A stretch of 64,000 bases of DNA from NCBI RefSeq assembly GCF_002646595.1, contig NZ_PDUD01000019.1:297128-361127 (forward strand), read 5' to 3'. Origin of the DNA: Flavilitoribacter nigricans DSM 23189 = NBRC 102662. GTDB lineage: Bacteria; Bacteroidota; Bacteroidia; Chitinophagales; Saprospiraceae. Below are positions 37,371 to 46,632 of the stretch, piece by piece (the first letter of the stretch is position 1; the number at the start of each line of letters is the position of its first letter). The notes beneath the pieces were generated by a model. It was not told the DNA's origin. It saw only the letters and a list, made by a program, of their open reading frames with translations, and made no database searches. The position numbers were made by a program, and so were the translations under genes.

Positions 37371-40094
37371 TTAATTTTCGTTAGCCGTCCGGTATTCCGA
37401 TGGAGAAAGACCGTACTGCTCCTTGAAACACTTGGCGAAATAAGACAGATGATTGAATCCAGACTGGTAGGCCGCTTCCGTGATCTGGATCCCGGGCTGG
37501 AGCAGGATCTGGGCGGCCCGTTTCAGTTTGATGGAGCGGATGAATTCACTGGCCGACTGATTCACCAGCGCTTTGAGCTTCCGGTGTAACTGCATCCGGC
37601 TCATTCCGATCTCCCGCTGCAGGTATTCCACCGTAAAACTTTCGTTCTCGATATTTTCCTCGATGATCCCGATCAGTTCCTGCAGGAATTCCGCATCGTG
37701 GTCGTTCATGCTCACCGATTCCGGTTGCAGGACGACCTCCCGGCTGAACTTCTGTCGCAGGAGATCGCGCTGGGACAAGAGGCTGTTCACCCGGGCCGTC
37801 AACTCATCGATGCCGAATGGCTTGACGAGATACTGCTCGGCTCCGGTCTCAAACCCCTTGATCTTGGTGGCCCCATCGTCCCGGGCCGTCAGGAGCAGAA
37901 TAGGAATATGGCTGGTCCGCTGATCCGACCGGAGTTTTTTGGTCAGCTGGAGGCCATCCATTTCCGGCATCATCACATCCGTAACGATCACATCGGGTAC
38001 CTGCTCCCGGGCCATTTCCAGCCCCTGCCGGCCGTGTACCGCTACCAAAAGTTGGAATTTATCCGCCAGTTGGGCACTGACGTAGTTGCGCAGGTCCGCA
38101 TTGTCCTCTACCAACAGCAGCAACGGCAGGTCCGCCACCGGCGGCTTATCGGTAGTCGTCAATTCATTACTTACGGCCGAGCCCACTTCCGGATAAATCG
38201 CATTCAGCTCCGGCAGTACCGACTCCATGGCGATTTCCTGGTGCTCACCATTTTTCATTTCCAGCGGGATGATCACCGTAAAGGTGCTTCCCTTCCCGGA
38301 CTGGCTGTCTACGGAGATCTGTCCTTCCTGCATATCGACCAGTTCCTTGATCAGGGCCAGCCCGATCCCGGTACCCTCGTAGGCGCGGGTAGACGACTCA
38401 TCTACCTGATAAAAGCGTTCAAAGATCCTTTCCCGGTCTGCCTCCGGGATCCCGATCCCCGTATCGGATACGCTCAGGCGCAGCAGGCGTCCGCCCTCAA
38501 TGGCGACGTGGATGGTTACTTTTCCACCTTCGGGCGTAAACTTGAAGGCATTGGACAGCAAATTGTAGATGATCTTTTCCAGCTTGTCTACATCAACGGC
38601 GGCAATATAATCCCGCTCCGGAATGTCCATCTGGAAATGAATGTTTTTTGATTCCGCCAATGGCAGGAAAGCCCGGGCGATATTGGAGATGTAACTGGCC
38701 AGTTCGAGATCCCGCTTTTCTACCTTCATCAATCCGCCCTCAATGCGCGCCAGATCCAGTAATTGGTTAACCAATCGTAACAAACGCTGGGCATTGCGGC
38801 GCATCATGCCGATCTCTGCCTTGGGAATAGCGGGCCGCTCCTGTTCCAGCGGCGCCAGGATGAGGTTGAGCGGTGTACGGAATTCGTGCGAGATATTGGC
38901 AAAAAAGCGCGACTTCATCTGATCCAGGTTCTGCTGCTCCTTTAGGTCGGCCGACAGGCGGAACTGCTGGTTTTCCAACTGTAATTGTCGGTTGCGTTGC
39001 CTGAGCTTATAGCGGTTGAACAACAGGTAGGCTATAAACAAACCCGGTAACAGCAGCGCCAGCAGGCCGATGATCAACCAGCGCTGTTGTTTCAGGGCCG
39101 CTTCCTGGGTATCCAGTTCCTTTTGCTGCTGATCGACTCCGTAACGGGTCTGCATTTCGGCAATCTGCTGGGACAGGGCATCGGCCTGCAGGCTATCGGA
39201 GAGATCGCGATAATTATGAAAGTAATCCAGGGCCAGTTCCGTATTGCCGAGGCTGGCGTGGATGAGCGGTAAATACCCGAGGACCTGTGACCGCAGCCGG
39301 TCCGATGCGATCTGATCGGCAATTTCCCGGGTCTGTTCCGCGTATCCCAATGCCTCCTCGTACTCCCCCATTTCGATGTGCAGGGCGGTGAATTCCAGAT
39401 AAGAGAGACCGATATTCCGGAGGTTGCCGACCTCCTGATCAATGATCCGGGATTTTTCGTAGTACTCAATTGCCTTATCGTACTCTTTCTGGATCCGGTA
39501 GACCAGGCCGATATTGTGGTAGCTATTGGCCATTCCCTGCCGGTTATTGAAAGCCGTGTTGATCTCCAGGGATCGCTGGTGGTATTCCAAAGCACGGTCG
39601 TAGTCCCCCTGATCGTGAAAGACATTGCCCATGTTGCCCCAGATCGATGCCTTCAGCGTATCGTAATCGTGCGTGACGGCCAGCTCTTCTGCCTGCCGGT
39701 AGTAGTCGATACTCTGATCCAGCTGCAGTTGGTAGCGATAGAGTACGCCCATATAGACCAGCATGCGGCAGACCTGTTTGGTGTCTCCTTTTTGTTCAAA
39801 TAAGCGGATGGCCGCCAGCCCGGACTGCGTTGCCGCCACGTAATTTCCCTGTTCGGCGTACAGGCGGGTGAGTATCTTATTGGCGCTGGCCTGTTGATCC
39901 GGCAGATCTAGTTCCGTTGCTTTCTCCAGTGCCCATTCCGCCAGTTCCAGCGCTTCTACCGGTTGGGTGCCCCAGAGGGCCGACGCCCGGTCTAGGGCCG
40001 CACTGAGACTATCGGCATTCAAATTCGCCTGCCCCAACAGATAAATGGGAAGGAAACAACAAACCAGTAAGAGAGGGTGCCACCTGCGATTCAT
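37371..40094 (-). CDS. Hybrid two-component regulator (TPR, histidine kinase, receiver, AraC)
   Basis: 907 residues. A signal peptide (1-22) is followed by a periplasmic TPR domain (about 40-300, repeats such as GNMGNVFHDQGDYDRALEYH and NIGLVYRIQKEYDKAIEYYE) and one membrane helix at 339-360. The kinase follows, with H403 in FFANISHEFRTPLNLIL, the ATP site NLLSNAFKFTPEGG and VSDTGIGIPEADRERIFERF. A receiver domain has the Asp in DVIVTDVMMPEMDG. The C-terminal AraC helix-turn-helix ends YFAKCFKEQYGLSPSEYRT. One protein thus senses, relays phosphate and binds DNA. Periplasmic TPR sensors differ from the propeller sensors of glycan-type hybrid systems; the signal is unknown. It stands alone on its strand. 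Confidence 0.94.
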   Translation of the reverse strand: MNRRWHPLLLVCCFLPIYLLGQANLNADSLSAALDRASALWGTQPVEALELAEWALEKATELDLPDQQASANKILTRLYAEQGNYVAATQSGLAAIRLFEQKGDTKQVCRMLVYMGVLYRYQLQLDQSIDYYRQAEELAVTHDYDTLKASIWGNMGNVFHDQGDYDRALEYHQRSLEINTAFNNRQGMANSYHNIGLVYRIQKEYDKAIEYYEKSRIIDQEVGNLRNIGLSYLEFTALHIEMGEYEEALGYAEQTREIADQIASDRLRSQVLGYLPLIHASLGNTELALDYFHNYRDLSDSLQADALSQQIAEMQTRYGVDQQQKELDTQEAALKQQRWLIIGLLALLLPGLFIAYLLFNRYKLRQRNRQLQLENQQFRLSADLKEQQNLDQMKSRFFANISHEFRTPLNLILAPLEQERPAIPKAEIGMMRRNAQRLLRLVNQLLDLARIEGGLMKVEKRDLELASYISNIARAFLPLAESKNIHFQMDIPERDYIAAVDVDKLEKIIYNLLSNAFKFTPEGGKVTIHVAIEGGRLLRLSVSDTGIGIPEADRERIFERFYQVDESSTRAYEGTGIGLALIKELVDMQEGQISVDSQSGKGSTFTVIIPLEMKNGEHQEIAMESVLPELNAIYPEVGSAVSNELTTTDKPPVADLPLLLLVEDNADLRNYVSAQLADKFQLLVAVHGRQGLEMAREQVPDVIVTDVMMPEMDGLQLTKKLRSDQRTSHIPILLLTARDDGATKIKGFETGAEQYLVKPFGIDELTARVNSLLSQRDLLRQKFSREVVLQPESVSMNDHDAEFLQELIGIIEENIENESFTVEYLQREIGMSRMQLHRKLKALVNQSASEFIRSIKLKRAAQILLQPGIQITEAAYQSGFNHLSYFAKCFKEQYGLSPSEYRTANEN

Positions 40095-40510
40095 ACTACT
40101 GAATTAGGTTTAAGCCAATTAGCAAAACGTAGCGGACTCGGGGCAATTTGATAGAGCAACCTAAAGGGTTGGCCGCACTAGTGGGGCGGCACTGCAATGG
40201 ATTTTCCGAAAATTCACTAGTAAAGTTGTCGAATTATGCGGAAAATGCCAAACCCTGGCCGGTGGATTATTGAACAGCCTCTATACGGCGGTTTTGTAGC
40301 CCCGGGCTGTATCCGGACCAAAAACTGAGGTTCTGTACGCCAACCACGATAGCCAGTCGGCCGGCGCGGGTACTTAGGCATTGCTCTTCCACCGCACTTA
40401 TTCCCCGGGCTTTTTCCGCCAAATCACCGGATACCCGAAGCGGAGATGATTTCCATCATCATCATTTTCGCCGATCGGACTTATCTTAAATACCGGCAAA
40501 ACACGGTACT
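40095..40510. other. Divergent spacer, regulator and SDR operon
   Basis: No gene was found. It holds the promoters of both flanking units. A short ATC triplet run (near 40452-40467) and ACTAGT words are present; nothing else stood out. Confidence 0.4.
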
Positions 40511-41383
40511 ATGAGAACGGCAAAGAACATCCTCCCTCTAAGTGGAAAGGTCGCCTGGATAACGGGTGCTTCTTCCGGAATCGGAGAACAGTTGAGTTAT
40601 CAGTTTGCAGCCCGGGGAGCCGCCCTGATCCTTTCTTCCCGCAAACGGGTATCCTTGGAAGCGGTGCGGTCCAGAGCACAGGAATTTAAGGTCGAAGTCC
40701 GGATACTCCCTCTGGATCTCGAACGGCTGGAAGAACTCCCCAAAAAGGCCGAAGAAGCACTCGCTTTTTTCGGCAGGATCGATTACATGGTCCACAATGC
40801 CGGGGTCGGCCTCCGCGATTTTGCGCTCGACACCGATCTGGCCACCGATCAAAAGATCATGAATACCAACTACTTCGGCCCCATGGTCATCACCAAAGCG
40901 GTAGTGCCCGATATGCTCCGACGAAAAAGCGGCCACCTGGTCGTGATCAGCAGTTTATCCGGAAAATACGGCGTACCGCGCACCTCCTCCTACGCGGCTT
41001 CGAAGCACGCCGTCCAGGGCTTTTACGAAACCCTGCGGAGTGAGATTGCCGGTTCCGGGGTGAAGATCACCATCATCGTACCGGGTATTATTCAAACCCG
41101 GATCACCGCCCATGCCCTGGACGGAGGCGGTCATTTATTCGGGCGGGTGGAACAGACCTTCCAAAGCGCCTATCCGGTAGAAAAAGCGGCGGGAAAGATC
41201 CTGCAGGCCGTGCTCCGGGAGAAGGAAGAGGTTTTCGTCGGCGGCACGGAAGGGATCACCCTGATCATGAACCGCATCTCTCCCTGGTTCCTGCGCCGGT
41301 TTATCCGGAATCACCCGATCAAAAGGTTGCGCAATCTGAAAAAGAAATTATTTCCAGGGAAACGGCAGTACGCCGAGACCTGA
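40511..41383 (+). CDS. Short-chain dehydrogenase/reductase
   Basis: 290 residues, classical SDR. AWITGASSGIGEQLSYQFAA is the TGxxxGxG nucleotide site, YMVHNAGVG the NAG motif, and LVVISSLSGKYGVPRTSSY followed by AASK gives the catalytic Ser, Tyr and Lys (YAASK). The C-terminal part IRNHPIKRLRNLKKKLF is basic and may touch the membrane, as in SDRs acting on lipid substrates. It is the first gene of a plus-strand operon with a CoA-transferase 31 nt downstream, which suggests action on an acyl or keto compound. The substrate is not known. Confidence 0.92.
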   Translation: MRTAKNILPLSGKVAWITGASSGIGEQLSYQFAARGAALILSSRKRVSLEAVRSRAQEFKVEVRILPLDLERLEELPKKAEEALAFFGRIDYMVHNAGVGLRDFALDTDLATDQKIMNTNYFGPMVITKAVVPDMLRRKSGHLVVISSLSGKYGVPRTSSYAASKHAVQGFYETLRSEIAGSGVKITIIVPGIIQTRITAHALDGGGHLFGRVEQTFQSAYPVEKAAGKILQAVLREKEEVFVGGTEGITLIMNRISPWFLRRFIRNHPIKRLRNLKKKLFPGKRQYAET

Positions 41384-41414
41384 GAGACTGTTCCAAACCA
41401 TAAAACACCCCACC

Positions 41415-43145
41415 ATGAACTGGATAGAAAAATTTAAATGGATCTTCCATATCCTCCGTTGGCGACTGTCCTGGTCCCGGCGTGACCTGGATTACCGCCC
41501 CCCCGGATCAGATCCCGACAAATTCCTTTCGGCCCGGGAAGCCGCCGCCCTGATCAACGACCACGCCGTCGTCTTTTCCAGCGGCATTGCCGGTAATGCC
41601 CGTTGTTCCGTATTTTTTTACGCCCTCCGCGATCGCTTTCGCCAAACCGGCCACCCACGGGGCCTGACCTGGATCAATGCCGGTGCCCAGGGTTCGCGCG
41701 GACGGGTGCCCGGAACGGTAGAAGAGATTGGCCTGCCCGGCCTGATGAGCGCTTACCTGACGGGCCACCTCGAAACGGCCAAAGCCCAGCTCAAGCTGGG
41801 TGCCAAAGGAGACCTTGAACTCTATACCCTACCCCAGGGCATTATCTCTTTACTCCTGGAAGCCCAGGGACGCGGCGAACGGGACCTGCTCTCGGATGTT
41901 GCATTGAAAACCTTTATGGATCCGAGCTGCGGGACCGGTGCGGCGGTTAACTATACGGCCGGTCAACAGTTTGTCCGGCGGGAAGGGGAAAACCTGCGTT
42001 ACACCATGCCCCAGCCGGAAGTAGCCCTCATCAGCGCACCCTACGCCGATGAGTTTGGCAATATTTATTTCAAAAATGCTTCCACGATCACGGAAAATCT
42101 GCCGTCGGTTCGTTCGGTCCGCCGCCACGGCGGCCGGGTGATGGTAGCCGTTTCGGAGATTATCCCCGCCGATCCGCAAAACATCAGTATTCCCAAAGGC
42201 TGGGTAGACTACATCGTGGTCAATCCCTATAATGAGCAAACCATCAGCGTACCCCAAAAACGATACTGGCGCATTTTTACGCCCGAAGGCCGACCGGACG
42301 TCCACCGGGCTGTAGACCGACTCAAATTCATCAATACCTTCCTGAAGATCACGCCGGTGCGCACTCCGGTCGGGCAGATGATCGCCCGGCTGGCGTCCAG
42401 TATATTCGCCCGGGTCGTTCCCAAGGGCGGTATGATCAATATCGGGGTCGGATTTCCCGAAGAAGTCGCCCGCATCATCGTCGAGCACGGTCGGGAAGAG
42501 GATTACATTTTCACCACCGAGGCCGGATCGTACGGCGGTTTGCCGGCTCCCGGCATCTTTTTCGGCGCAGCTATCCATCCCCAACATCTGGAATCTTCCT
42601 CCCGGATGTTCGAACGGTACCACGACCACCTCGATATGGCCGTACTCGGCTTCCTGCAGGTAGACAGCGACGGCAACGTCAATGTATCCCAGCGGGGTGA
42701 GCAGGTGACGGATTACGTTGGGCCGGGTGGTTTTCCCGATATCGTGCACGGTGCGAAGCACATTATCTTTATCGGCAACTGGATGCATCCCTGCGGCTTT
42801 GTCCTGAAAGACGGCCAGGTAGTGATGACCGGTAAGGGTAAACCCAAATTTGTCGATCACGTCCGGGAAGTTACCTTCAACGGCCAGCGAGCACTTGCAA
42901 TGGGTAAGGAGGTCTACTACGTAACCGATGTAGGCTACTTCAAACTGACCGACCACGGATTGCAACTGGTGGCGTGTTTCCCGGGGATCCGGATCCAGGA
43001 AGATATTCTGGACGTCTCCCGGGCGCGGATCTATATACCTCCGGGCAGAAAGATCCCGGTGATCGACCCGAAAATCACCAGTGGCGTTGGTTTTGAACCA
43101 AGTATACCGCCTTTTCGTTTGGATTCTGTATTACCTTTAGCGTAG
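41415..43145 (+). CDS. Acyl-CoA:carboxylate CoA-transferase (family I)
   Basis: 576 residues, one chain holding both the alpha-like and beta-like halves of a family I CoA-transferase (propionate or 3-ketoacid type). The catalytic glutamate is E369 in FTTEAGSYGG, which forms the CoA thioester. VVFSSGIAGNARC near residue 55 and GGMINIGVGFPEEV near 338 are the glycine-rich CoA sites of the two halves. It moves CoA between short acyl groups, feeding or draining an acid. An N-terminal extension of 40 residues (WIEKFKWIFHILRWRLSW) is basic and amphipathic, unusual for the family. It lies between an SDR and a gamma-glutamyltransferase gene. Confidence 0.9.
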   Translation: MNWIEKFKWIFHILRWRLSWSRRDLDYRPPGSDPDKFLSAREAAALINDHAVVFSSGIAGNARCSVFFYALRDRFRQTGHPRGLTWINAGAQGSRGRVPGTVEEIGLPGLMSAYLTGHLETAKAQLKLGAKGDLELYTLPQGIISLLLEAQGRGERDLLSDVALKTFMDPSCGTGAAVNYTAGQQFVRREGENLRYTMPQPEVALISAPYADEFGNIYFKNASTITENLPSVRSVRRHGGRVMVAVSEIIPADPQNISIPKGWVDYIVVNPYNEQTISVPQKRYWRIFTPEGRPDVHRAVDRLKFINTFLKITPVRTPVGQMIARLASSIFARVVPKGGMINIGVGFPEEVARIIVEHGREEDYIFTTEAGSYGGLPAPGIFFGAAIHPQHLESSSRMFERYHDHLDMAVLGFLQVDSDGNVNVSQRGEQVTDYVGPGGFPDIVHGAKHIIFIGNWMHPCGFVLKDGQVVMTGKGKPKFVDHVREVTFNGQRALAMGKEVYYVTDVGYFKLTDHGLQLVACFPGIRIQEDILDVSRARIYIPPGRKIPVIDPKITSGVGFEPSIPPFRLDSVLPLA

Positions 43146-43169
43146 AACACAATCCAAACCCATACTAGT

Positions 43170-44861
43170 ATGAAAAAATTTGTCTTCAGCTTCCTGCTGA
43201 CCTCAGCGGTCGTATTCGTTTTTGCCCAGGATCGCCTTACCGGAAAAGGTTTCGCTACCCGCTCGGAAGTGATCGCCCAGCACGGTATGGCGGCTACCAG
43301 TCAGCCGCTGGCCACGCAGGTAGCGCTCGATATTCTGAAAAAAGGCGGCAGCGCCATGGACGCGGCCATTGCCGCCAATGCTGTACTCGGACTGGTGGAA
43401 CCGGCCAGTTGCGGCATCGGCGGCGATATATTTGCCATCGTGTGGAACGCCGAAGAGGAGAAATTATATGGTTTTAACGGCAGCGGTCGCTCCCCCGCCT
43501 CCCTCTCGATAAAATATTTTGAAGAGCAGGAGCTCCAATATGTGCCTTTTCTGGGGCCACTTCCCGTATCCGTTCCCGGCTGTGTGGACGGCTGGTTTGC
43601 CATGCACGAAAAATTCGGCAAACTACCGATGAACGAGTTGCTGGCGCCGGCTATCGGCTACGCTCGCGAAGGCTTTCCGGTATCGGAGGTGATCGCCTTT
43701 GAAATGGCATCGGCCTACGCCAGCCGGCAGGATCTGCCCGGTTTCAGCGAAACCTACATGCCGGATGGCCACACCCCGCGCAAGGGTGAGGTATTCAAAA
43801 ACCCGGATCTGGGCAACACCTACGAACTGATCGCCAAAGAGGGGCGGGACGCTTTTTATAAAGGCGATATCGCCCGGACTATTGACCGCTACATGAAAGA
43901 AAACGGCGGGTTTCTTTCCTACGAAGACCTCGCCAACCATCGTTCCAACTGGGTGGAACCCATCAGTACGAACTATCGCGGCTACGAGGTGTGGGAATTA
44001 CCACCAAACGGACAGGGTACTGCAGCCCTGCAGATCCTGAATATCCTGGAGGGTTACGATATTTCCTCCATGGGTTTCGGCAGTCCGGAATACCTGCACG
44101 TGCTGACGGAAGCGAAAAAGCTGGCGTACGAAGACCGGGCCCGCTTCTACGCCGATCCGGAATTCAACCGCCTGCCCACCGAGGAGATCATTTCCAAAGC
44201 CTACGCCAATGAGCGACGGGGGCTGATCGACCTGGACCGCGCCGCCCGCTCCTACCCCGCCGGTGAGATCGAAGCCGGTAATACGACCTACCTGACCGTA
44301 GCGGATAAGGATGGTAATATGGTTTCGCTGATCCAGAGTATTTACGCCGTCTTCGCTTCGGGCATGGTACCGGATGGACTGGGTTTTGTGCTGCAGAACC
44401 GCGGCCAGATGTTCAACGTCCAGGATCCGGATCATTTCAATGCCTTTGCTCCGGGCAAACGACCTTTCCACACCATCATTCCCGCTTTAATCACGAAGGA
44501 CGGAAAACCCTGGATCAGTTTCGGACTGATGGGCGGTGCCGTTCAGCCGCAGGGGCACGCCCAGATCGTAGTCAATCTAGTGGATTTCGGAATGGGGCTG
44601 CAGGAAGCCGGTGACGCCCCGCGCATGCGCCACAGCGGATCATCCCAGCCGACAGGTTCGGAAATGACCGATGGCGGTACGCTCAATCTGGAATCCGGTT
44701 TTTCTATGGAGACGCTCCGCGAACTGGTCAAAAAAGGGCACAACATCTCTTTCGAAGTGGGGATCTACGGAGGCTACCAGGCCATTATGTTCGATCCGGA
44801 GAGCAGGGTCTATTTCGGCGCATCGGAATCGCGGAAAGACGGTCAGGCGGCCGGGTATTAA
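43170..44861 (+). CDS. ggt: Gamma-glutamyltransferase family protein
   Basis: 563 residues. Signal peptide 1-19 ending in FAQ. An Ntn hydrolase that cleaves itself before a threonine, here T372 in EAGNTTYLTVADKDGN, giving large and small subunits. The large-subunit motifs GGSAMDAAIAANAVLGLVEP and SCGIGGDIFAIVWN and the small-subunit end LMGGAVQPQGHAQIVVNLVDF and GNPGYQ-like regions are present. It acts in the periplasm on glutathione or other gamma-glutamyl compounds. It is third in the operon, 24 nt after the CoA-transferase. The usual acceptor-site Tyr is not obvious, so the donor may not be glutathione. Symbol given as family name. Confidence 0.9.
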   Translation: MKKFVFSFLLTSAVVFVFAQDRLTGKGFATRSEVIAQHGMAATSQPLATQVALDILKKGGSAMDAAIAANAVLGLVEPASCGIGGDIFAIVWNAEEEKLYGFNGSGRSPASLSIKYFEEQELQYVPFLGPLPVSVPGCVDGWFAMHEKFGKLPMNELLAPAIGYAREGFPVSEVIAFEMASAYASRQDLPGFSETYMPDGHTPRKGEVFKNPDLGNTYELIAKEGRDAFYKGDIARTIDRYMKENGGFLSYEDLANHRSNWVEPISTNYRGYEVWELPPNGQGTAALQILNILEGYDISSMGFGSPEYLHVLTEAKKLAYEDRARFYADPEFNRLPTEEIISKAYANERRGLIDLDRAARSYPAGEIEAGNTTYLTVADKDGNMVSLIQSIYAVFASGMVPDGLGFVLQNRGQMFNVQDPDHFNAFAPGKRPFHTIIPALITKDGKPWISFGLMGGAVQPQGHAQIVVNLVDFGMGLQEAGDAPRMRHSGSSQPTGSEMTDGGTLNLESGFSMETLRELVKKGHNISFEVGIYGGYQAIMFDPESRVYFGASESRKDGQAAGY

Positions 44862-45016
44862 GGGTCTACTATACCGGATAAACTGCCCCAAAGCCCCGGC
44901 GAAGCGACTTTAAACATTCCTTAACGGCCGGGGCAACAATCTTCCGGGCGAATAAAGCATTGGATTAAGGAAGATCTTAATCGGACAAAAGACCTACTCC
45001 AAAAAACCAGTGAAAC

Positions 45017-45559
45017 ATGTATGTATACCGATCTTACGGGCTGTTGGGCCTGTTGAGCCTCTTATTGCTTGCCGGATGTAGTAAAGACGAAGCGCTGATG
45101 GTTCTGCCGGAACCGGAGCCGGTCGCCATCCGGACTTTTCCCAATGCCGACGAGCAACTCTGGCCGTATTTCGAACGCTTTGAGCAGGAAGCCGCCCGGC
45201 GCGGCCTGACCGTCGACCTGAAAGTGGCCAACATCGAAGGCCTGCTCGAAGAGATCCACGAAGAGAATGTTTTGGGGGAATGTAGTTACAGCCCACGTTT
45301 TCCGGGGCGGGTAACCATTGACCGGTCTTTCTGGGAGCGGGCCAATGACCGTGGCCGGGAATTTGTGGTGTTCCACGAACTCGGGCACTGTGAACTGCTG
45401 CGCGGTCATTTTGAAGGCACTTTCGCGGACGGTACCTGCGAGAGCCTGATGCGCAGCGGTGTGGAAGGCTGCCGGGATAACTACCGGGAGGCGACCCGCA
45501 CGGCTTACCTCGATGAGCTTTTTGATCCGGCGCGAATGGGAGATTGGTTTGACCAGTAA
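45017..45559 (+). CDS. Small HExxH lipoprotein, putative zinc metalloprotease
   Basis: 180 residues. Lipobox LLLAGC at Cys 21. The motif FHELGHCELLRGHFEG near residue 117 has HExxH followed by His seven residues later (HExxH-x6-H), one longer than a metzincin spacing; Cys 122 and the following CESLMRSG and CRDNYREA suggest a disulfide. The family is not recognised; the protein resembles short secreted metallopeptidases annotated only as putative. Upstream is the gamma-glutamyltransferase gene (155 nt, no T-run seen), downstream a strong terminator. Confidence 0.75.
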   Translation: MYVYRSYGLLGLLSLLLLAGCSKDEALMVLPEPEPVAIRTFPNADEQLWPYFERFEQEAARRGLTVDLKVANIEGLLEEIHEENVLGECSYSPRFPGRVTIDRSFWERANDRGREFVVFHELGHCELLRGHFEGTFADGTCESLMRSGVEGCRDNYREATRTAYLDELFDPARMGDWFDQ

Positions 45560-45565
45560 CAAAAA

Positions 45566-45604
45566 AAAAGAGAAGACCTTCGGAACGGAGGTCTCCTCTT
45601 TTTG
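45566..45604 (+). terminator. Rho-independent terminator after the HExxH lipoprotein gene
   Basis: AAGAG-A-AGACCT (45568-45579) pairs with AGGTCT-C-CTCTT (45589-45600) with one mismatch, followed by TTTTT. It stands 7 nt past the stop codon. Confidence 0.85.
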
Positions 45605-45656
45605 GTCGGGGTCTTTACTTACAACTTACCGAAGTAAGCTGTAAGTAATGGGCCCC

Positions 45657-45943
45657 TTACGGGAGGGCGCCGGAATGAATTCCGACTGGTTTTCCCAACC
45701 TGATCGCTTTCCGGCCGTCCAGCCGAAGCCAGACAATTCCGGGCTTTCCGTGAAACAGTAGTCTGCCTTGCAGCAGCGGGGCATTCAGCTCTTCATTACG
45801 AATAAATCCAAGCGGATTGCACTACCATTCAACTCCACGGTCGTTCCGGAGAACCGTATGTCTTTGAATTGATATTCGGATCGCAGTATTTTGTAAGGCC
45901 CGTTTTCGTTCCCGTGGAACGCACCGTTTTCACAACGAAACAT
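45657..45943 (-). pseudogene. Possible frameshifted gene remnant
   Basis: Two short minus-strand frames follow each other. The first starts at ATG 45943 (MFRCENGAFHGNENGPYKI) and stops at 45785 after 52 codons. The second is in another frame and runs to a stop at 45657, reading RNEELNAPLLQGRLLFHGKP and IVWLRLDGRKAIRLGKP. Both have protein-like composition, and one indel near 45800-45830 would join them. No family was recognised. It may be a decayed gene end or a real sequence with a sequencing error. Confidence 0.35.
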
Positions 45944-46359
45944 CCGCTCTATTCACCCTATTTTCCAGTACATCACCTCCGCACTTTCCGGTTTTCGGAA
46001 TCAACGGTTTTCGGTCGATCGAAATAATACCCGATCTTTCCTAAACCTATCCGAAATGGTCCGTACTTCAACTGATGCGTGGTCCAACAGGCTGAATTGA
46101 TTAGAGCATCCTTAGGTTGCTTATCCGGCCTCGTCCATTTGGAAACGCCTGGTTTCCCTACACTACAGATCCATCAATTTCAAAGAACATTACTGGCACC
46201 CTTTTGCATCGTGACTAGCACAAGCGCGGGGCAGTTTTAACCCGATCCGTCTGTTTTTACCGAAAGTAAATTCATTCGAACCGGTACGATCAATCGGTAT
46301 TAATTTGGATTAACACCTGGTTGAAATTGCGATCGTTGTTTACCCGTGTGTTTCAATGA
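45944..46359. other. Gene-free spacer
   Basis: No gene was seen in either direction, and no feature I can name. Base composition shifts to more AT toward the right end. Confidence 0.4.
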
Positions 46360-46575
46360 TCGCGGATAACAAAGATGAATCATTATTGGATAAGATGCAA
46401 GTTTGCCAAATTTTACACCACCTTAGTTATCAACATCAAAATGTTATTCTATAAAATAAGTTAATTAACGAATATATAGTTCACAAGCGCAGTTCGGATT
46501 AAAAATCAGCAATTGTGGAAAACGCTGTGGATTAGCGTGGAGAGGTTTTTCCATTTTTTTTAATTTTTTTTTGCT
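46360..46575. other. AT-rich region with a cluster of DnaA-box-like 9-mers
   Basis: Three 9-mers differ from the DnaA box TTATCCACA (or its complement) by one base: TTATCAACA at 46427-46435, TGTGGAAAA at 46514-46522, TGTGGATTA at 46526-46534. Weaker ones lie near 46363 and 46386. Between them the sequence is very AT-rich (46441-46500), and T-runs follow at 46547-46572. This resembles a replication-origin layout, but the neighbouring genes converge on the region and dnaA is not in the window, so the call is tentative. Confidence 0.3.
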
Positions 46576-46632
46576 CCAGGCTTTCCCGTATCCGTTCCCG
46601 GTGGTCTCATCCGATATTCTCCTGCAGTTTTA

